From IMG/VR virus record IMGVR_UViG_3300036832_000397, positions 1-49,426 of that record: a DNA stretch of 49,426 bases. One strand, given 5' to 3'. Below, piece after piece: positions 36,572-46,273 of this stretch; the stretch's first letter is position 1; each line of letters starts with the position of its first letter. The translations under genes were made by a program, and so were the position numbers. The DNA comes from a virus. Below the pieces are notes generated by a model. It was not told the origin of the DNA, did not search any database, and saw only the letters and a list, made by a program, of their open reading frames with translations.

Positions 36572-37706
36572 GAACATGGAATGCCCAGAGATTTTTAGGA
36601 AGTGGGCTGGTATTGGTGTCTTGTCGTCGGTGTTGGAACGAAGGGTTTGGAACCGAACAGGAAAGGGTGTCTTGTTCCCTAACCTCTATATCGTCTTGGT
36701 TGGGCCTCCTGGTACTGGCAAGTCACTTGTCGTTTCGTTTAGCGAAAAGGTGATCCGTGCAGTTCAAGATATCCATGTGGCGCCTTCATCTGTTACGGCT
36801 GCCAGTCTCGTTGACACCCTCCAGCTGGCTATTCGAAAAATACTCCATCCCGTATTTTTTCAGTTCAACTCATTATCAGTCGTATCCTCTGAACTTCAGA
36901 ACTTTCTCCCAGCATACGAAGCAACTTTTATGGGGATGCTCACTAAGCTGTATGACTGTGAGCTATATGAGGAGCGACGAAGGACCGGGAAGGTTCAGCA
37001 TATTCGCATTGACAACACGCACCTATCGTTACTTGCTGGTACTACGCCGTCGTACCTAAGCAATCTCCTGCCAGAGGGTGCGTGGGATCAGGGCTTTACG
37101 TCTCGTACCATCTTCGTCTTTTCCGAAGCGCCGGAAGGCGTGGGTGAGATCTTTCAAGAAGATGAGGACTTCGACTATAACGAGCAACTCCTACAGGATT
37201 TGATTGCTGATCTTAAAGGCATTATGCATCTAGTAGGACAGGTCCAGTGGAGTCCGCCGGCGAAGAAGGCAATTCAAAAGTGGGCCAACGATGGACGCTT
37301 ACCAGTACCCGAGCATGGGCGCCTTACCCACTACAACACCCGCCGTACCACTCAGGTCCTTAAGCTCGGATTGATCGCCAGTGTCGCCCGCAATAACGAT
37401 ATGCTTGTGGAGCCGCAGGATTTTGATATGGCGCTGGCATGGCTGTTGGAGGCTGAAAGGGTGATGCCTGACATCTTCCGTCAGATGTCCACCACCGCCG
37501 AGTCCCGTTCAATGGAGGACGCGCGCTTCTACCTTAAACAATTATCTGTAAAGCTGAATGGCCCGGTCCCAGAACACTTCCTCCTTGCATTCCTAAAGGA
37601 CCGTATCCCATCACAGCATCTCGCGAAGGTCATAGAGATCATGGTTAAATCGCGAATGCTCAAAGCTTCATACAAGGATGGCATCACGTTCTATACTACT
37701 TTTTAG
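36480..37706 (+). CDS. DUF3987-like replicative helicase/ATPase (408 aa)
   Basis: Walker A VGPPGTGKS (about 74-82), preceded by FRKWAGIGVLSSVLERRVWN and FPNLYIVL, and followed by VVSSELQNFL and LLAGTTPSYLSNLL, the arrangement of DUF3987/RepA-type phage helicases. It starts at ATG 36480 (or GTG 36498), overlapping the polymerase end by 92 (or 74) bases; a later start would remove the conserved HNWISSFTRLT segment. Last gene of the early arm; it meets the late arm tail to tail. Confidence 0.8.
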   Translation: MVLPSGVAQIEEPARGRRLHNWISSFTRLTENMECPEIFRKWAGIGVLSSVLERRVWNRTGKGVLFPNLYIVLVGPPGTGKSLVVSFSEKVIRAVQDIHVAPSSVTAASLVDTLQLAIRKILHPVFFQFNSLSVVSSELQNFLPAYEATFMGMLTKLYDCELYEERRRTGKVQHIRIDNTHLSLLAGTTPSYLSNLLPEGAWDQGFTSRTIFVFSEAPEGVGEIFQEDEDFDYNEQLLQDLIADLKGIMHLVGQVQWSPPAKKAIQKWANDGRLPVPEHGRLTHYNTRRTTQVLKLGLIASVARNNDMLVEPQDFDMALAWLLEAERVMPDIFRQMSTTAESRSMEDARFYLKQLSVKLNGPVPEHFLLAFLKDRIPSQHLAKVIEIMVKSRMLKASYKDGITFYTTF

Positions 37707-37926
37707 TCGCATCTATCTTAGCCCTGACTTCCTCCGGACTTTCCATTACACATAGAGTTTGGCTGCCACTAACTATTACTGTCTGCCCTTTACACTGACC
37801 GATATGTGCCCTGAACATAGTTATGTGGCCTTCCTCAATCCAGATCTTACCACCCCCAGGTTGGGTTAGCTCGATGAATACCTCGAGAGCAAAACTAAGC
37901 TGGAAAAACCACTTCCACTTCATCAT
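37696..37926 (-). CDS. Last late-arm gene, hypothetical (76 aa)
   Basis: ATG at 37926 or 37923 (MMKWKWFFQLSFALEVFIEL), overlapping the endolysin end by about 32 bases. After an aromatic N-terminus come GGGKIWIEEGHITMFRAHIG and QTVIVSGSQTLCVM. Its stop overlaps the early-arm helicase stop by 11 bases on the other strand, leaving no room for a terminator between the arms. Function unknown. Confidence 0.6.
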   Translation of the reverse strand: MMKWKWFFQLSFALEVFIELTQPGGGKIWIEEGHITMFRAHIGQCKGQTVIVSGSQTLCVMESPEEVRAKIDATKK

Positions 37927-38827
37927 CCGTCTCAATCCCCAACGCTTTCATTAACCCAGGAGATATATCAGCAACGCGAGCAGTATCAGAATGAGGACCC
38001 CAATCAGCAGGATGAGCACGATGCTCCTTCCCCGTTCGTGGGGACCGCACCAGCGCCATAGCCGAGCCAGCCAAGAAGTCTTTCGAGAACTGGTCATAGT
38101 CCCAGCGCATTGCGATATAGTGGGTGTCTGGGTCAAGGCGTCGTGCCAGTCCTGTAGTGCCTGCTGGTTGTTCGTCCAGAAAAATCGCCGGTTTGTCTTC
38201 GACATCATATATGAAAGCAAGTCCCTCCGATGGTGAAACACCTGTATCGTTTGGCCCGCCGAACCAGCTTACCTTTCCCCTAGCGTGGAGTTTAGTATCC
38301 GCGACGCCCTCTTCCTCATAGGCGAGGGCATGGGCTATCGCCTGACAGATTTCCTCGAAATGGTCTTGGTACTGCTGGACATCGGCCTTGGCATCTACGA
38401 AGCACACCTCAATCAGCACACTAGGTTCCTCAGTCTTATTCAGGAAATAGAGATCGGTACGCTTCTTCGGGCCTCTATTAATTAAACCGCTTGCCGCAGA
38501 GATGGCCCGAGCGACTTCAGTCGCCATACCATCCTGTGTTATATACAGACATTCAGTTCCACGTCCACCATCAGTCGGGACATACGCATTGAAGTGGACT
38601 GATACATCGAGGTCCCTTATCTGCGAGTTGTGGAACTCGACGATACGATGCAGGTTCTCATCCTGTGTCTTCGAGGCATTATCATGGAACTGTACAGCCC
38701 CATGACCATTAACGGTTAGCCAGTTCGTAACCTCGTTTACTACATTGCGCGCCTCGTCCACCTCGTCTATGAGGCCGGATGCACCTCTGATATATTTTCC
38801 GTGACCGCTGGAGATAACTATTTTCAT
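37895..38827 (-). CDS. Endolysin: N-acetylmuramoyl-L-alanine amidase with extra C-terminal domain (310 aa)
   Basis: Amidase_3 fold. Zinc ligands are H9 (SSGHGK), E25 (DEVDEAR) and H78 (VSVHFNA), and the catalytic Glu is E140 (LIEVCFVD). It cleaves the bond between MurNAc and L-Ala. Residues about 185-310 are a second domain with GKVSWFGGPNDTGVSPSEG, HYIAMRWDYD and a Glu/Val-rich end, resembling a double-psi beta-barrel as in RlpA-like proteins and possibly wall-binding. No signal peptide, so it needs a holin. It overlaps the large ejection protein by ATGA. Confidence 0.9.
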   Translation of the reverse strand: MKIVISSGHGKYIRGASGLIDEVDEARNVVNEVTNWLTVNGHGAVQFHDNASKTQDENLHRIVEFHNSQIRDLDVSVHFNAYVPTDGGRGTECLYITQDGMATEVARAISAASGLINRGPKKRTDLYFLNKTEEPSVLIEVCFVDAKADVQQYQDHFEEICQAIAHALAYEEEGVADTKLHARGKVSWFGGPNDTGVSPSEGLAFIYDVEDKPAIFLDEQPAGTTGLARRLDPDTHYIAMRWDYDQFSKDFLAGSAMALVRSPRTGKEHRAHPADWGPHSDTARVADISPGLMKALGIETDDEVEVVFPA

Positions 38828-41800
38828 CGCCTGTGCCTCGTGCTTCTTCCTCGTGGAATCCTAAGCGGCTCACCAGGATGAGACTTGCCAAATGTGTAAC
38901 CGCGTGCCTGCTCCCAGATCGTATCGCCCCGCTGTATCCCCTGACCTTTATCATAATAGTATTGAGCGCTTGCCGCGATCTGACCGGCGCCAGGTATACC
39001 TAACAAATAACCGGGCGCAAGTATGTACTCTCCAATCGGTGTTCTCCTGACATCCATTCCGAAGATCTCCTTGTAAGCATCAGGGACTGACTTCGCGATG
39101 GTCTTCATTATCTCCGCATAGGGGGCTGTCATTGGATCAATCCTTCCCAGCGTCAACGGGTAAGCAAACTCTCTCGCAAACGGTATCGTCCCCAACAGTT
39201 CCTGTGTGGTCCCAGTTGCAGCACTCTTCCACAAAGCATCCGTCGCCGTTTCATCATCACTCTTTAACCCTTTCCTGATCGCATCGATCGCCATACCAGT
39301 CACCGTTGTATAGATAAAGAACTTAAGACCTGCTCCAAGTATCCTTCTAAAGGCCGTGGCCGTGGCCCGCGCACGCGCCTCATCTTCCTGTCCAGCCCTA
39401 AAGTCCTGGATAGCAAACCTCATCTCCCTTGGGGTATTCCTTATTCGATTGTAGTTATGACTGAAGAAAGAGTATGCGATGGTGAATAACCGTAAGATTT
39501 CATTGCCTCGTTGGATGGCCGGCAGGTCCACAATACCAGAGGAACCATGTGCATTCCTCACAGCCTTATCCGCCATAAAGATAGCCTCCTGCTGATCTAT
39601 CCCCTGTCGGATATAAGCGTCTTCATAGACAGTGTACCAAGTCGGGTACGCCGAGCCCTTGTCCAGCGCCGCCACTCCTGCACCACCCCACAGTTTCGCA
39701 GTCGCCATCCAGCTCCCTTCCCCCAGTGCCCTCTGATACATCTCCCCTATATCCCGGTCCAAGTCATGCGCCCTGTTCCTCATCTCGCCAGACATCGCGT
39801 TGATTTCTCTCAGCATCCTTGGTCCATCTGGCGACATATAGAGACGCATAGCATTCCATGCCAGCTTCCTCACTCCAACCTCGGCTGCGCTGTTGATCGC
39901 CGCCGCGACTGTATGCTTTATAATAGTTGACATTCTGTAAAGTAGTTGAACCGTGGTTATCCTCTCGCGAGCCATATGGGCTGCATAGTTCCATCCCGCA
40001 AGAGTCGAGTCATTAATCACTTTCCCGTTGGAAACAAATCTCAGCCAGGGCTCAAGCTGCGCCGCATCCTGCTGTCCCCAAGCATCCTCAATGGCCGAGT
40101 AAATATCTGGATCGCTGACAAATCTCCAAGCATTTATGAGTGGCTTACGAAACGCGAAGTCATGAATGAATTGTTCCATCTTCGGAACAACAGAATAGTA
40201 GTTAATATCGAGAGGATACTTCGCGTCGGTCCTTGCATGTTCCCAGTTTTTTGAAGGCAGCGACCTGAACCACCGATCCATGCCAAAGACCTTCTCTGCA
40301 TCGCCAGCCTGACCAAGCCAAAACGGATCAGCCATCAATGGATAGTAGCCACCTTTATAAACGCCGAAGGCAGTTTGAATAGCTCTGGCCTCTACCTTGT
40401 CCGGTGGTACACCAGACACTTCTCTTGCAAGTTCCTCCATCCGTGGCCAGAAGTGATCGAATATATCCCACACACCTTGAACGAAGTCCCACATTTCTTT
40501 CGTAGCATTCTTAGCCACGAATGACTTAACCTGTATAGGGTCCCATTGAAAGGTCTGCCCACCCCTACCCTGAAACTCCCCGGTTAGTTTGGTGAAGTTA
40601 CTCGAGTTCCCCATATTCAGCATGATACCGATCAGATCGCCATGAGTCATATCCCTTGGCTGGCCGCTTCGCCAATCAACCAGTTCATTATTTTCCAGCT
40701 TTTCACTGGCCCTCCTATCTATCTCCGCTTTCTCAGGCAGCTTCCTAATCAACTGTCCAAGCTCTCTAAGTGCATCATTCTTCACATGCTTCCCAGCCTC
40801 GAGCGGCATAAACACCACCTGATTAAAAATGCCGAGCGGTTCATTTCGATCGTACCAATCAATCCGTTGTTCTGGCTTAACAAGCGTAGCATCGATATCA
40901 CGGCCAATAGCTCTCAGCTTATCTATCTTGCCTGGATGCCTCAACGGTACGTTCTTCGGCATCCGCGCCAGTTGATCCAGCGCCTGCTGTTTCGCTACGG
41001 CAAAGTCCAAGGCCCTCGAGCCTGCCTGTATCGAGAACTCAGCCCTTCCAACCCTATCCATACTCTCGATTGATTCATAAAAGTTATCCCGCTCTTGCAC
41101 TGTATACTCACTAAACTTGTAGCCTTGATGACCAATCAATTCAGTATCCACTTTTGGGTCCCAGCCCAACGCACGCTTGTTCTCAATGAACTGTGGCAGG
41201 CTCACGCCCCTTAACGAGGCCAGCAGTTCTGCATCATTCCTCGGCTGTGGCAGACCTACCACATCAAAGATGGAATGGATATAGTTGGTCCATTCCTGCG
41301 GAACCTTGTTAACTGTTTGATTGTAACTGTATCGATTGATAAGGGTTTGCAGTTTATCGGCGCGCTTCTCCGCAGCGATCGCCATCTTTGCCATGATAGT
41401 CGAGATGGCCTGTTCCAGCTTCGCCTTAAATGACTCGCCCCACTTCTGCGACAGTGCCTTATCCAGTGCATTCCTTCCAGCCTTCTCCGCCGCACGACGA
41501 TAGTTCTCGTAATCAACCTCGTAGGCCCTCGTCTTACTTATGCGGTCACTCGCCCAGTCCTGCAGGTTCTGTTTGGTAATGGGCTGCATTTGGCCCATCT
41601 CACCAGCCTGATTAATCATGTACAGTTCATCGATAAAGACATCGATCTGCTCTTCGGCCAAGGCCCGATCGCGGGTCTCATTATAGATCTTCGTTGGCAG
41701 GTCGCCATACCTGGCCCGCATGCGTGAGGCGGTTTCGGCCTTCACCCTTTGATCGAAGTATTCTCGCGCCTGTAGATCGCCCTTGTCCTTATCGAACTTA

Positions 41801-43650
41801 CTGAGCGCCGCGATCATCTCAGCACCGGACTTGAAGTCCAACAGGTTAGCCACCGTATCCAACTGCTCTCCTTTCGGGTGAGCATACTTACGCAAGTTAG
41901 GCGACGCCTGCCCCGCTTTAACATACCGTTCTAGTGCAGGCTGAAACAATTTCAGTTTTTGGACCTTCTGCCCGTTCGGCAGTTCCCCCATTCGCAGATA
42001 TCGATCCGCCCTAAAGCCAGGATCGTATCGCATATCCAGTTCAGCTTCTTCAGCCATTCTCTTTTCATTGGCTTTCCACTCTGGAGTCATCTCCCTCTTA
42101 ACGTCCCTCTCAGCTTCTTTATAAATCTTGTCCAGTCTCGCTTGTCCCTCCTTCACAATTTTATTAAAATACTTCGTGTACATTCCAGCCGGAATGTTAG
42201 TGGGCCTGTTGTCTTGGAACATTGGCTGGAAATAGAAGGACTTACGAATAGCGCCGAGCAGGGTTTGTGGGATGCTCTCCGGATCGAGGGTCTCAAGTTC
42301 TTTCCCCTCGTTCCTCGTAATCCCATCAGACCTAACTCTAAAATCATCCTTGATCTTCTCGTACAGCGACGGCTCGGTATAGGCGAGAAAGTTCGCCATT
42401 GAAATCTTGACGTCAGCGCCAGACATACGCTGCGTCGCGATCTTGTCTGCAATCCCCGATTCATATCCGAGCAGCCCATCTCCAGGTCCTGGTGTCACGT
42501 TGGCATAGATCGAGTCTATAGCCTCACGAGTAATTCCCACAGTTGTGTCCTTCAGCACTCCACTGAGGTATTTGGCTATCATCTCGGGCGAGCGCTTATA
42601 CGTGTTGGAGTTCTGTACCATCTGGAAGACCTGATCAAAAATATCTAGGTCATGCTTAATCATAGCTTGATGAAGCTTGTCAATTAGGGGATCGATACCA
42701 GTGGGTGGGACTTGACCGGCGCGGATCATCTGCTCAGTGACAGTTGTTACTTTCGGTGGCGGTAACAGCCCAGCAACCTTAGCCCGGCCTTCGCCCTCGA
42801 TCGGAACCTCGTCAGGCCTCACCACGATCTCAGGCAGTGTTCCTTCAGCTGGCTTCGAAGGTCTATCCTTATCCGCCAGAAATTCATCGATCTCCCTTCG
42901 CCAGCGCTGCCCCCTAGTTTCTACCGGACCAGATCCAGTCCTATCCAAGAACTCTCTGAGTTCCGCTGCCGATGATAGTTCTGGCCTCCCAAAGCGCATA
43001 CCACTCAAGCCCAGCGATCCCATTGCCAAACCTAGACTCGATTCTTGCTGCTGCCGTTTCGAGTTCCATGCGAAGAACTGCTCCTCCGACATATTATCTG
43101 GAGGCCTTTCCTCCGCATAGCTTGCGAAGGATTTGATCGTGTTATAGACAAAGGAAAGGAAGGCAACTTCTGGAGAGGCGACTGAGATAATCCGCGCCGA
43201 TACTTCTGGATCGGTTGGGAAGATGCCAACGAACGGGACCTGGACAAAGCCATTGGCCTGGATTGTCTTGCCCAATATATCAAGATTAGACCAGTCATCA
43301 TTGGAGACAGCCGCAGCCTTCGGATGGCTATTCACGTAGCTTTGTAGGCTTGCATTCTGCCCAACATACTTAGACGCCTGGCCTACCTTATGATCTCGTA
43401 TTGCGCCGTCGGGGTCAGCACTAACAACGGAGGGGTCCTGACCTGTCAGGTTGGCAGTGTCAACGTCTTTCGCTGCCTTGTTCGGGTCCTCCACCGCCCC
43501 AGCCACAGCTTTGGACTGTGCCCCTGGAGCCATGAACTGGTTGTAAAAGTCTGTAATGGCGTCCGGCCTAACAGATCCTTCATCAGTGTCAGGCTGACGC
43601 TGTTGCTGATACTGCTGGAGCAGCGAGTTGAATGTGGCATTATCTGGCAT
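38824..43650 (-). CDS. Very large internal virion / ejection protein (1608 aa)
   Basis: The longest gene. It follows the other core proteins, where T7-like phages encode gp15/gp16. Low-complexity N-terminus (FNSLLQQYQQQRQPDTDEGS), a membrane-prone segment (VPFVGIFPTDPEVSARIISV), long charged helices, and near the C-terminus another hydrophobic stretch (LKFFIYTTVTGMAIDAIRKG) in a region resembling the C-terminal module of large phage polyvalent proteins. Probably stored in the head and injected with DNA to form a channel. No catalytic motif was found; the transglycosylase is in the 514-residue neighbour. Confidence 0.8.
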   Translation of the reverse strand: MPDNATFNSLLQQYQQQRQPDTDEGSVRPDAITDFYNQFMAPGAQSKAVAGAVEDPNKAAKDVDTANLTGQDPSVVSADPDGAIRDHKVGQASKYVGQNASLQSYVNSHPKAAAVSNDDWSNLDILGKTIQANGFVQVPFVGIFPTDPEVSARIISVASPEVAFLSFVYNTIKSFASYAEERPPDNMSEEQFFAWNSKRQQQESSLGLAMGSLGLSGMRFGRPELSSAAELREFLDRTGSGPVETRGQRWRREIDEFLADKDRPSKPAEGTLPEIVVRPDEVPIEGEGRAKVAGLLPPPKVTTVTEQMIRAGQVPPTGIDPLIDKLHQAMIKHDLDIFDQVFQMVQNSNTYKRSPEMIAKYLSGVLKDTTVGITREAIDSIYANVTPGPGDGLLGYESGIADKIATQRMSGADVKISMANFLAYTEPSLYEKIKDDFRVRSDGITRNEGKELETLDPESIPQTLLGAIRKSFYFQPMFQDNRPTNIPAGMYTKYFNKIVKEGQARLDKIYKEAERDVKREMTPEWKANEKRMAEEAELDMRYDPGFRADRYLRMGELPNGQKVQKLKLFQPALERYVKAGQASPNLRKYAHPKGEQLDTVANLLDFKSGAEMIAALSKFDKDKGDLQAREYFDQRVKAETASRMRARYGDLPTKIYNETRDRALAEEQIDVFIDELYMINQAGEMGQMQPITKQNLQDWASDRISKTRAYEVDYENYRRAAEKAGRNALDKALSQKWGESFKAKLEQAISTIMAKMAIAAEKRADKLQTLINRYSYNQTVNKVPQEWTNYIHSIFDVVGLPQPRNDAELLASLRGVSLPQFIENKRALGWDPKVDTELIGHQGYKFSEYTVQERDNFYESIESMDRVGRAEFSIQAGSRALDFAVAKQQALDQLARMPKNVPLRHPGKIDKLRAIGRDIDATLVKPEQRIDWYDRNEPLGIFNQVVFMPLEAGKHVKNDALRELGQLIRKLPEKAEIDRRASEKLENNELVDWRSGQPRDMTHGDLIGIMLNMGNSSNFTKLTGEFQGRGGQTFQWDPIQVKSFVAKNATKEMWDFVQGVWDIFDHFWPRMEELAREVSGVPPDKVEARAIQTAFGVYKGGYYPLMADPFWLGQAGDAEKVFGMDRWFRSLPSKNWEHARTDAKYPLDINYYSVVPKMEQFIHDFAFRKPLINAWRFVSDPDIYSAIEDAWGQQDAAQLEPWLRFVSNGKVINDSTLAGWNYAAHMARERITTVQLLYRMSTIIKHTVAAAINSAAEVGVRKLAWNAMRLYMSPDGPRMLREINAMSGEMRNRAHDLDRDIGEMYQRALGEGSWMATAKLWGGAGVAALDKGSAYPTWYTVYEDAYIRQGIDQQEAIFMADKAVRNAHGSSGIVDLPAIQRGNEILRLFTIAYSFFSHNYNRIRNTPREMRFAIQDFRAGQEDEARARATATAFRRILGAGLKFFIYTTVTGMAIDAIRKGLKSDDETATDALWKSAATGTTQELLGTIPFAREFAYPLTLGRIDPMTAPYAEIMKTIAKSVPDAYKEIFGMDVRRTPIGEYILAPGYLLGIPGAGQIAASAQYYYDKGQGIQRGDTIWEQARGYTFGKSHPGEPLRIPRGRSTRHRR

Positions 43651-44725
43651 TGTTCGCCTTGTGCGTCTGATATAGAGTATAGATATCTTCAGGCGTTGCC
43701 TCTCTATGGAATTGCTGGAAGAATTGATCCCGGTTCTCTTCAGTGAACCACCCGTCAGGAACCATGAAGTCTCTGTCAGGACTCTGCCAGAAGTGAGTCG
43801 AGCGGTCGCGAATGAGCCTGGCGGTTATGGACAGCACATCGTTATCGTCGAGAGGAGCCTGTGGGTCCTTCCGCATTCTCTGAAAGCGCTTCAGTTCATA
43901 CGCGAGTGCGCCCTGGAATTGATTCATCTGTTTATCATTAGTCGATGCTATATGAGCTTCATTCAGAAGTCCTGACGCTACTTGCATATAGCGATGCATC
44001 TGGTTATCAATATCCTTCTGTGATTTCAATGCACTTAAATCATGTCGCAGGATGCCAGTCTGTCGCCGCGACAAATCCATCAGCGGAAGGTTATCGCCCA
44101 CCTGTTTAAGCACTTCCCACTTATCTACGCTAGGATCGCCGCGCGCAGCCTTATCCACCAGTCCATAAGCCTGATTAAACCTCGCCGTTCGTTCAGAGGT
44201 CTCTGGCACGTCCACCTTACTATTATGTGTAAACACTCCATCGATATACTTTTGCATAGCTGGGTAGTGGCTCAAAGCCAGCTGCCTCATGGCGGGCCAA
44301 GCAGGATTGATCTGATTCGCTTCATAATCGTTTCGAGGGCCACGGCCTTGAAACTGGTCATAATTATATAAGATCTTGTCCAGGCTATCTCTATCGTTTG
44401 AGAGGATTTGTTTGTTCGCAAACCTCGAAACCGCAATATTATTGCGCGTATAACGCGAGGCCCGCTCGATGAACTTCTCCCTCTCATTCTCATTGTCATA
44501 CTTGGAAGCCGCATAGTCCTGCAACTCCTTCATCCAGTTTTGTTCTTCCGCTATGTTCCTGTCTGAGACCGGCGCGACGTCAGCTGGTGTTGGGGCAGCA
44601 GTTGGTTCGTCTGCTTCAACAGGAATCGTCGAAGAGGGCTGTGGCAGTGGCGTCGCATTCGGGTCCTCCACAATCGCCTCTTGAGGACCACCGTACACGC
44701 CCGCACTGATAAGCCCATTAGCCAT
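43640..44725 (-). CDS. Internal virion protein (361 aa)
   Basis: Starts MANGLISAGVYGGPQEAIVE; a Pro/Ala/Glu-rich linker of about 70 residues is followed by a helical charged region (NEREKFIERASRYTRNNIAV). Its place between the lytic-domain and largest ejection proteins suggests an inner-core component. It overlaps the large gene by 11 bases and is spaced 2 bases from its upstream neighbour. Family not recognised. Confidence 0.7.
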   Translation of the reverse strand: MANGLISAGVYGGPQEAIVEDPNATPLPQPSSTIPVEADEPTAAPTPADVAPVSDRNIAEEQNWMKELQDYAASKYDNENEREKFIERASRYTRNNIAVSRFANKQILSNDRDSLDKILYNYDQFQGRGPRNDYEANQINPAWPAMRQLALSHYPAMQKYIDGVFTHNSKVDVPETSERTARFNQAYGLVDKAARGDPSVDKWEVLKQVGDNLPLMDLSRRQTGILRHDLSALKSQKDIDNQMHRYMQVASGLLNEAHIASTNDKQMNQFQGALAYELKRFQRMRKDPQAPLDDNDVLSITARLIRDRSTHFWQSPDRDFMVPDGWFTEENRDQFFQQFHREATPEDIYTLYQTHKANNAR

Positions 44726-44727
44726 AC

Positions 44728-46272
44728 TTACGCTCCAACGGTCTCAGGACCAGATAACAGCATTTTCCGCCGTGCGAGTTCGTTCGCCCAACCCTGCTGG
44801 AAGCTCTGTCTGCTTTGTGGCCCCCTCATACCTGGATAGCGATTACCAGCTATATTCGTCGTGGCCCCACGAGTGAAGAACCCACGGCCCTGCTGGTGCA
44901 TCATATACAGCTCAGCATCGCTGGGGTTCCGACCAAAGCGCTCGCGGAACCAGGTCTGATGGTCGGCCAGCATCCTGGCCGCGGCCATCGCGTTATCGCG
45001 AGGATTATAGATGTCACCCTCACCATATCTTCTCCACTCCTCTTTCCCCATCTGGAACAGCCCCTTATACTGCGTAGCCCTGTTACGATTACTTCCAGGG
45101 TTATTCGACGACTCGATCGAGGCTATCGCATTCATAGTATTTGGGTCAAGGTTATAACGCTGAGATGCGTCTGCGATGGCGGAGGCGACCTCGGGACCAC
45201 CCCTTGCTGGAAGGTTCTGCATTGCGCCTGGCAGTGATGCTAGCTGGATCTTTGGGGCGTGCGGCCTATAGGTTTCCGTCGCGAACGCGAGGTAGTCTCC
45301 ACGGTTAAGTGCGTCGGTTGCCGGATCAATCTCAGACCTTATCTCAGGTTTAGGCGTGGCCGATGGCTGCGCTGGCGGGATTGGTGTTACTGGTTCAGTT
45401 GGCTGCGAGCCAGGCTGAACGACAACACCAGTCGTATTACTCCCGCCAATGAGTGGCGCGACTGTCTGTGCCTTATCCCTTGACCAGTGCTTCGCCTCTA
45501 TATCATTCCTCTTATCATCGATCTTAGCCTGTGCCTGTTCAGTAGCCGCAGCTGACATCTGTGGCTTCAATGTATTCAAGACCGCTTGCGCCCTATTAAC
45601 ATCCTCTTTCGGCCCAAGAGCAATAGCGTTAACCATCTTCCCTGCTATATTATCGAAGGTCTTTCGTAGATTATACTGCATCATCGCAGTTGGCACACGA
45701 TCCATCGCGGACAGCTTCGTAAACTTTTCCGTGATGTTCTGCATATCCAGATGAAATAGGGCGTCATTATCCACGTTTCTGATCGCGTGGTCAACAGTGT
45801 TATTAATATCGCCAACTATATTATCGCGAGCGAAGGCATAGTACGAAGTATCAGCCGATGTTTGCGCCCGCGCGATCTGCGCTCGCAGATTCCACAGCGT
45901 CTGTCTCTGAAACATCAACTTCTGATTAACACTCATATTCGCGGAGTCGTCCGCGACCGTCTTAGTCATAGCATCGATATGGTCTGATAGACCAGCTTGT
46001 TGCTGGTCCCCCGGAAGCTGTTCAAACTTCCCATTCATCATATCGACAGTCTTAAAGTTGCTCGTCACAGCCGTGTTGGTCGTGACTTCATCTTTTAGGT
46101 TTTGAATAGCCGCTGCGGCCTGTCCAACCTGTTCAAACCCCTGCCCAAGTTTCTCCTCGCCCGCGCCTATCTCAGCACCGAACAGTGCAGGGCTTGCCGG
46201 AATATCCACGCGTGGCGCAGCGACCTCCGCGCCGGTCATTGTAGGATAGGGAGTGTAGGGGACCTTTGGCAT
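44728..46272 (-). CDS. Internal virion protein with lytic transglycosylase domain (514 aa)
   Basis: Residues 30-270 are long helices (GEEKLGQGFEQVGQAAAAIQ), then a Pro-rich linker. Residues about 365-470 form an SLT-type lysozyme-like domain: NAIASIESSNNP (catalytic Glu about 387), YKGLFQM and NAMAAARMLADH. It would cut peptidoglycan locally during DNA entry, like the N-terminal domain of T7 gp16, but here it is at the C-terminus of a separate protein. Confidence 0.85.
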   Translation of the reverse strand: MPKVPYTPYPTMTGAEVAAPRVDIPASPALFGAEIGAGEEKLGQGFEQVGQAAAAIQNLKDEVTTNTAVTSNFKTVDMMNGKFEQLPGDQQQAGLSDHIDAMTKTVADDSANMSVNQKLMFQRQTLWNLRAQIARAQTSADTSYYAFARDNIVGDINNTVDHAIRNVDNDALFHLDMQNITEKFTKLSAMDRVPTAMMQYNLRKTFDNIAGKMVNAIALGPKEDVNRAQAVLNTLKPQMSAAATEQAQAKIDDKRNDIEAKHWSRDKAQTVAPLIGGSNTTGVVVQPGSQPTEPVTPIPPAQPSATPKPEIRSEIDPATDALNRGDYLAFATETYRPHAPKIQLASLPGAMQNLPARGGPEVASAIADASQRYNLDPNTMNAIASIESSNNPGSNRNRATQYKGLFQMGKEEWRRYGEGDIYNPRDNAMAAARMLADHQTWFRERFGRNPSDAELYMMHQQGRGFFTRGATTNIAGNRYPGMRGPQSRQSFQQGWANELARRKMLLSGPETVGA

Positions 46273-46273
46273 G

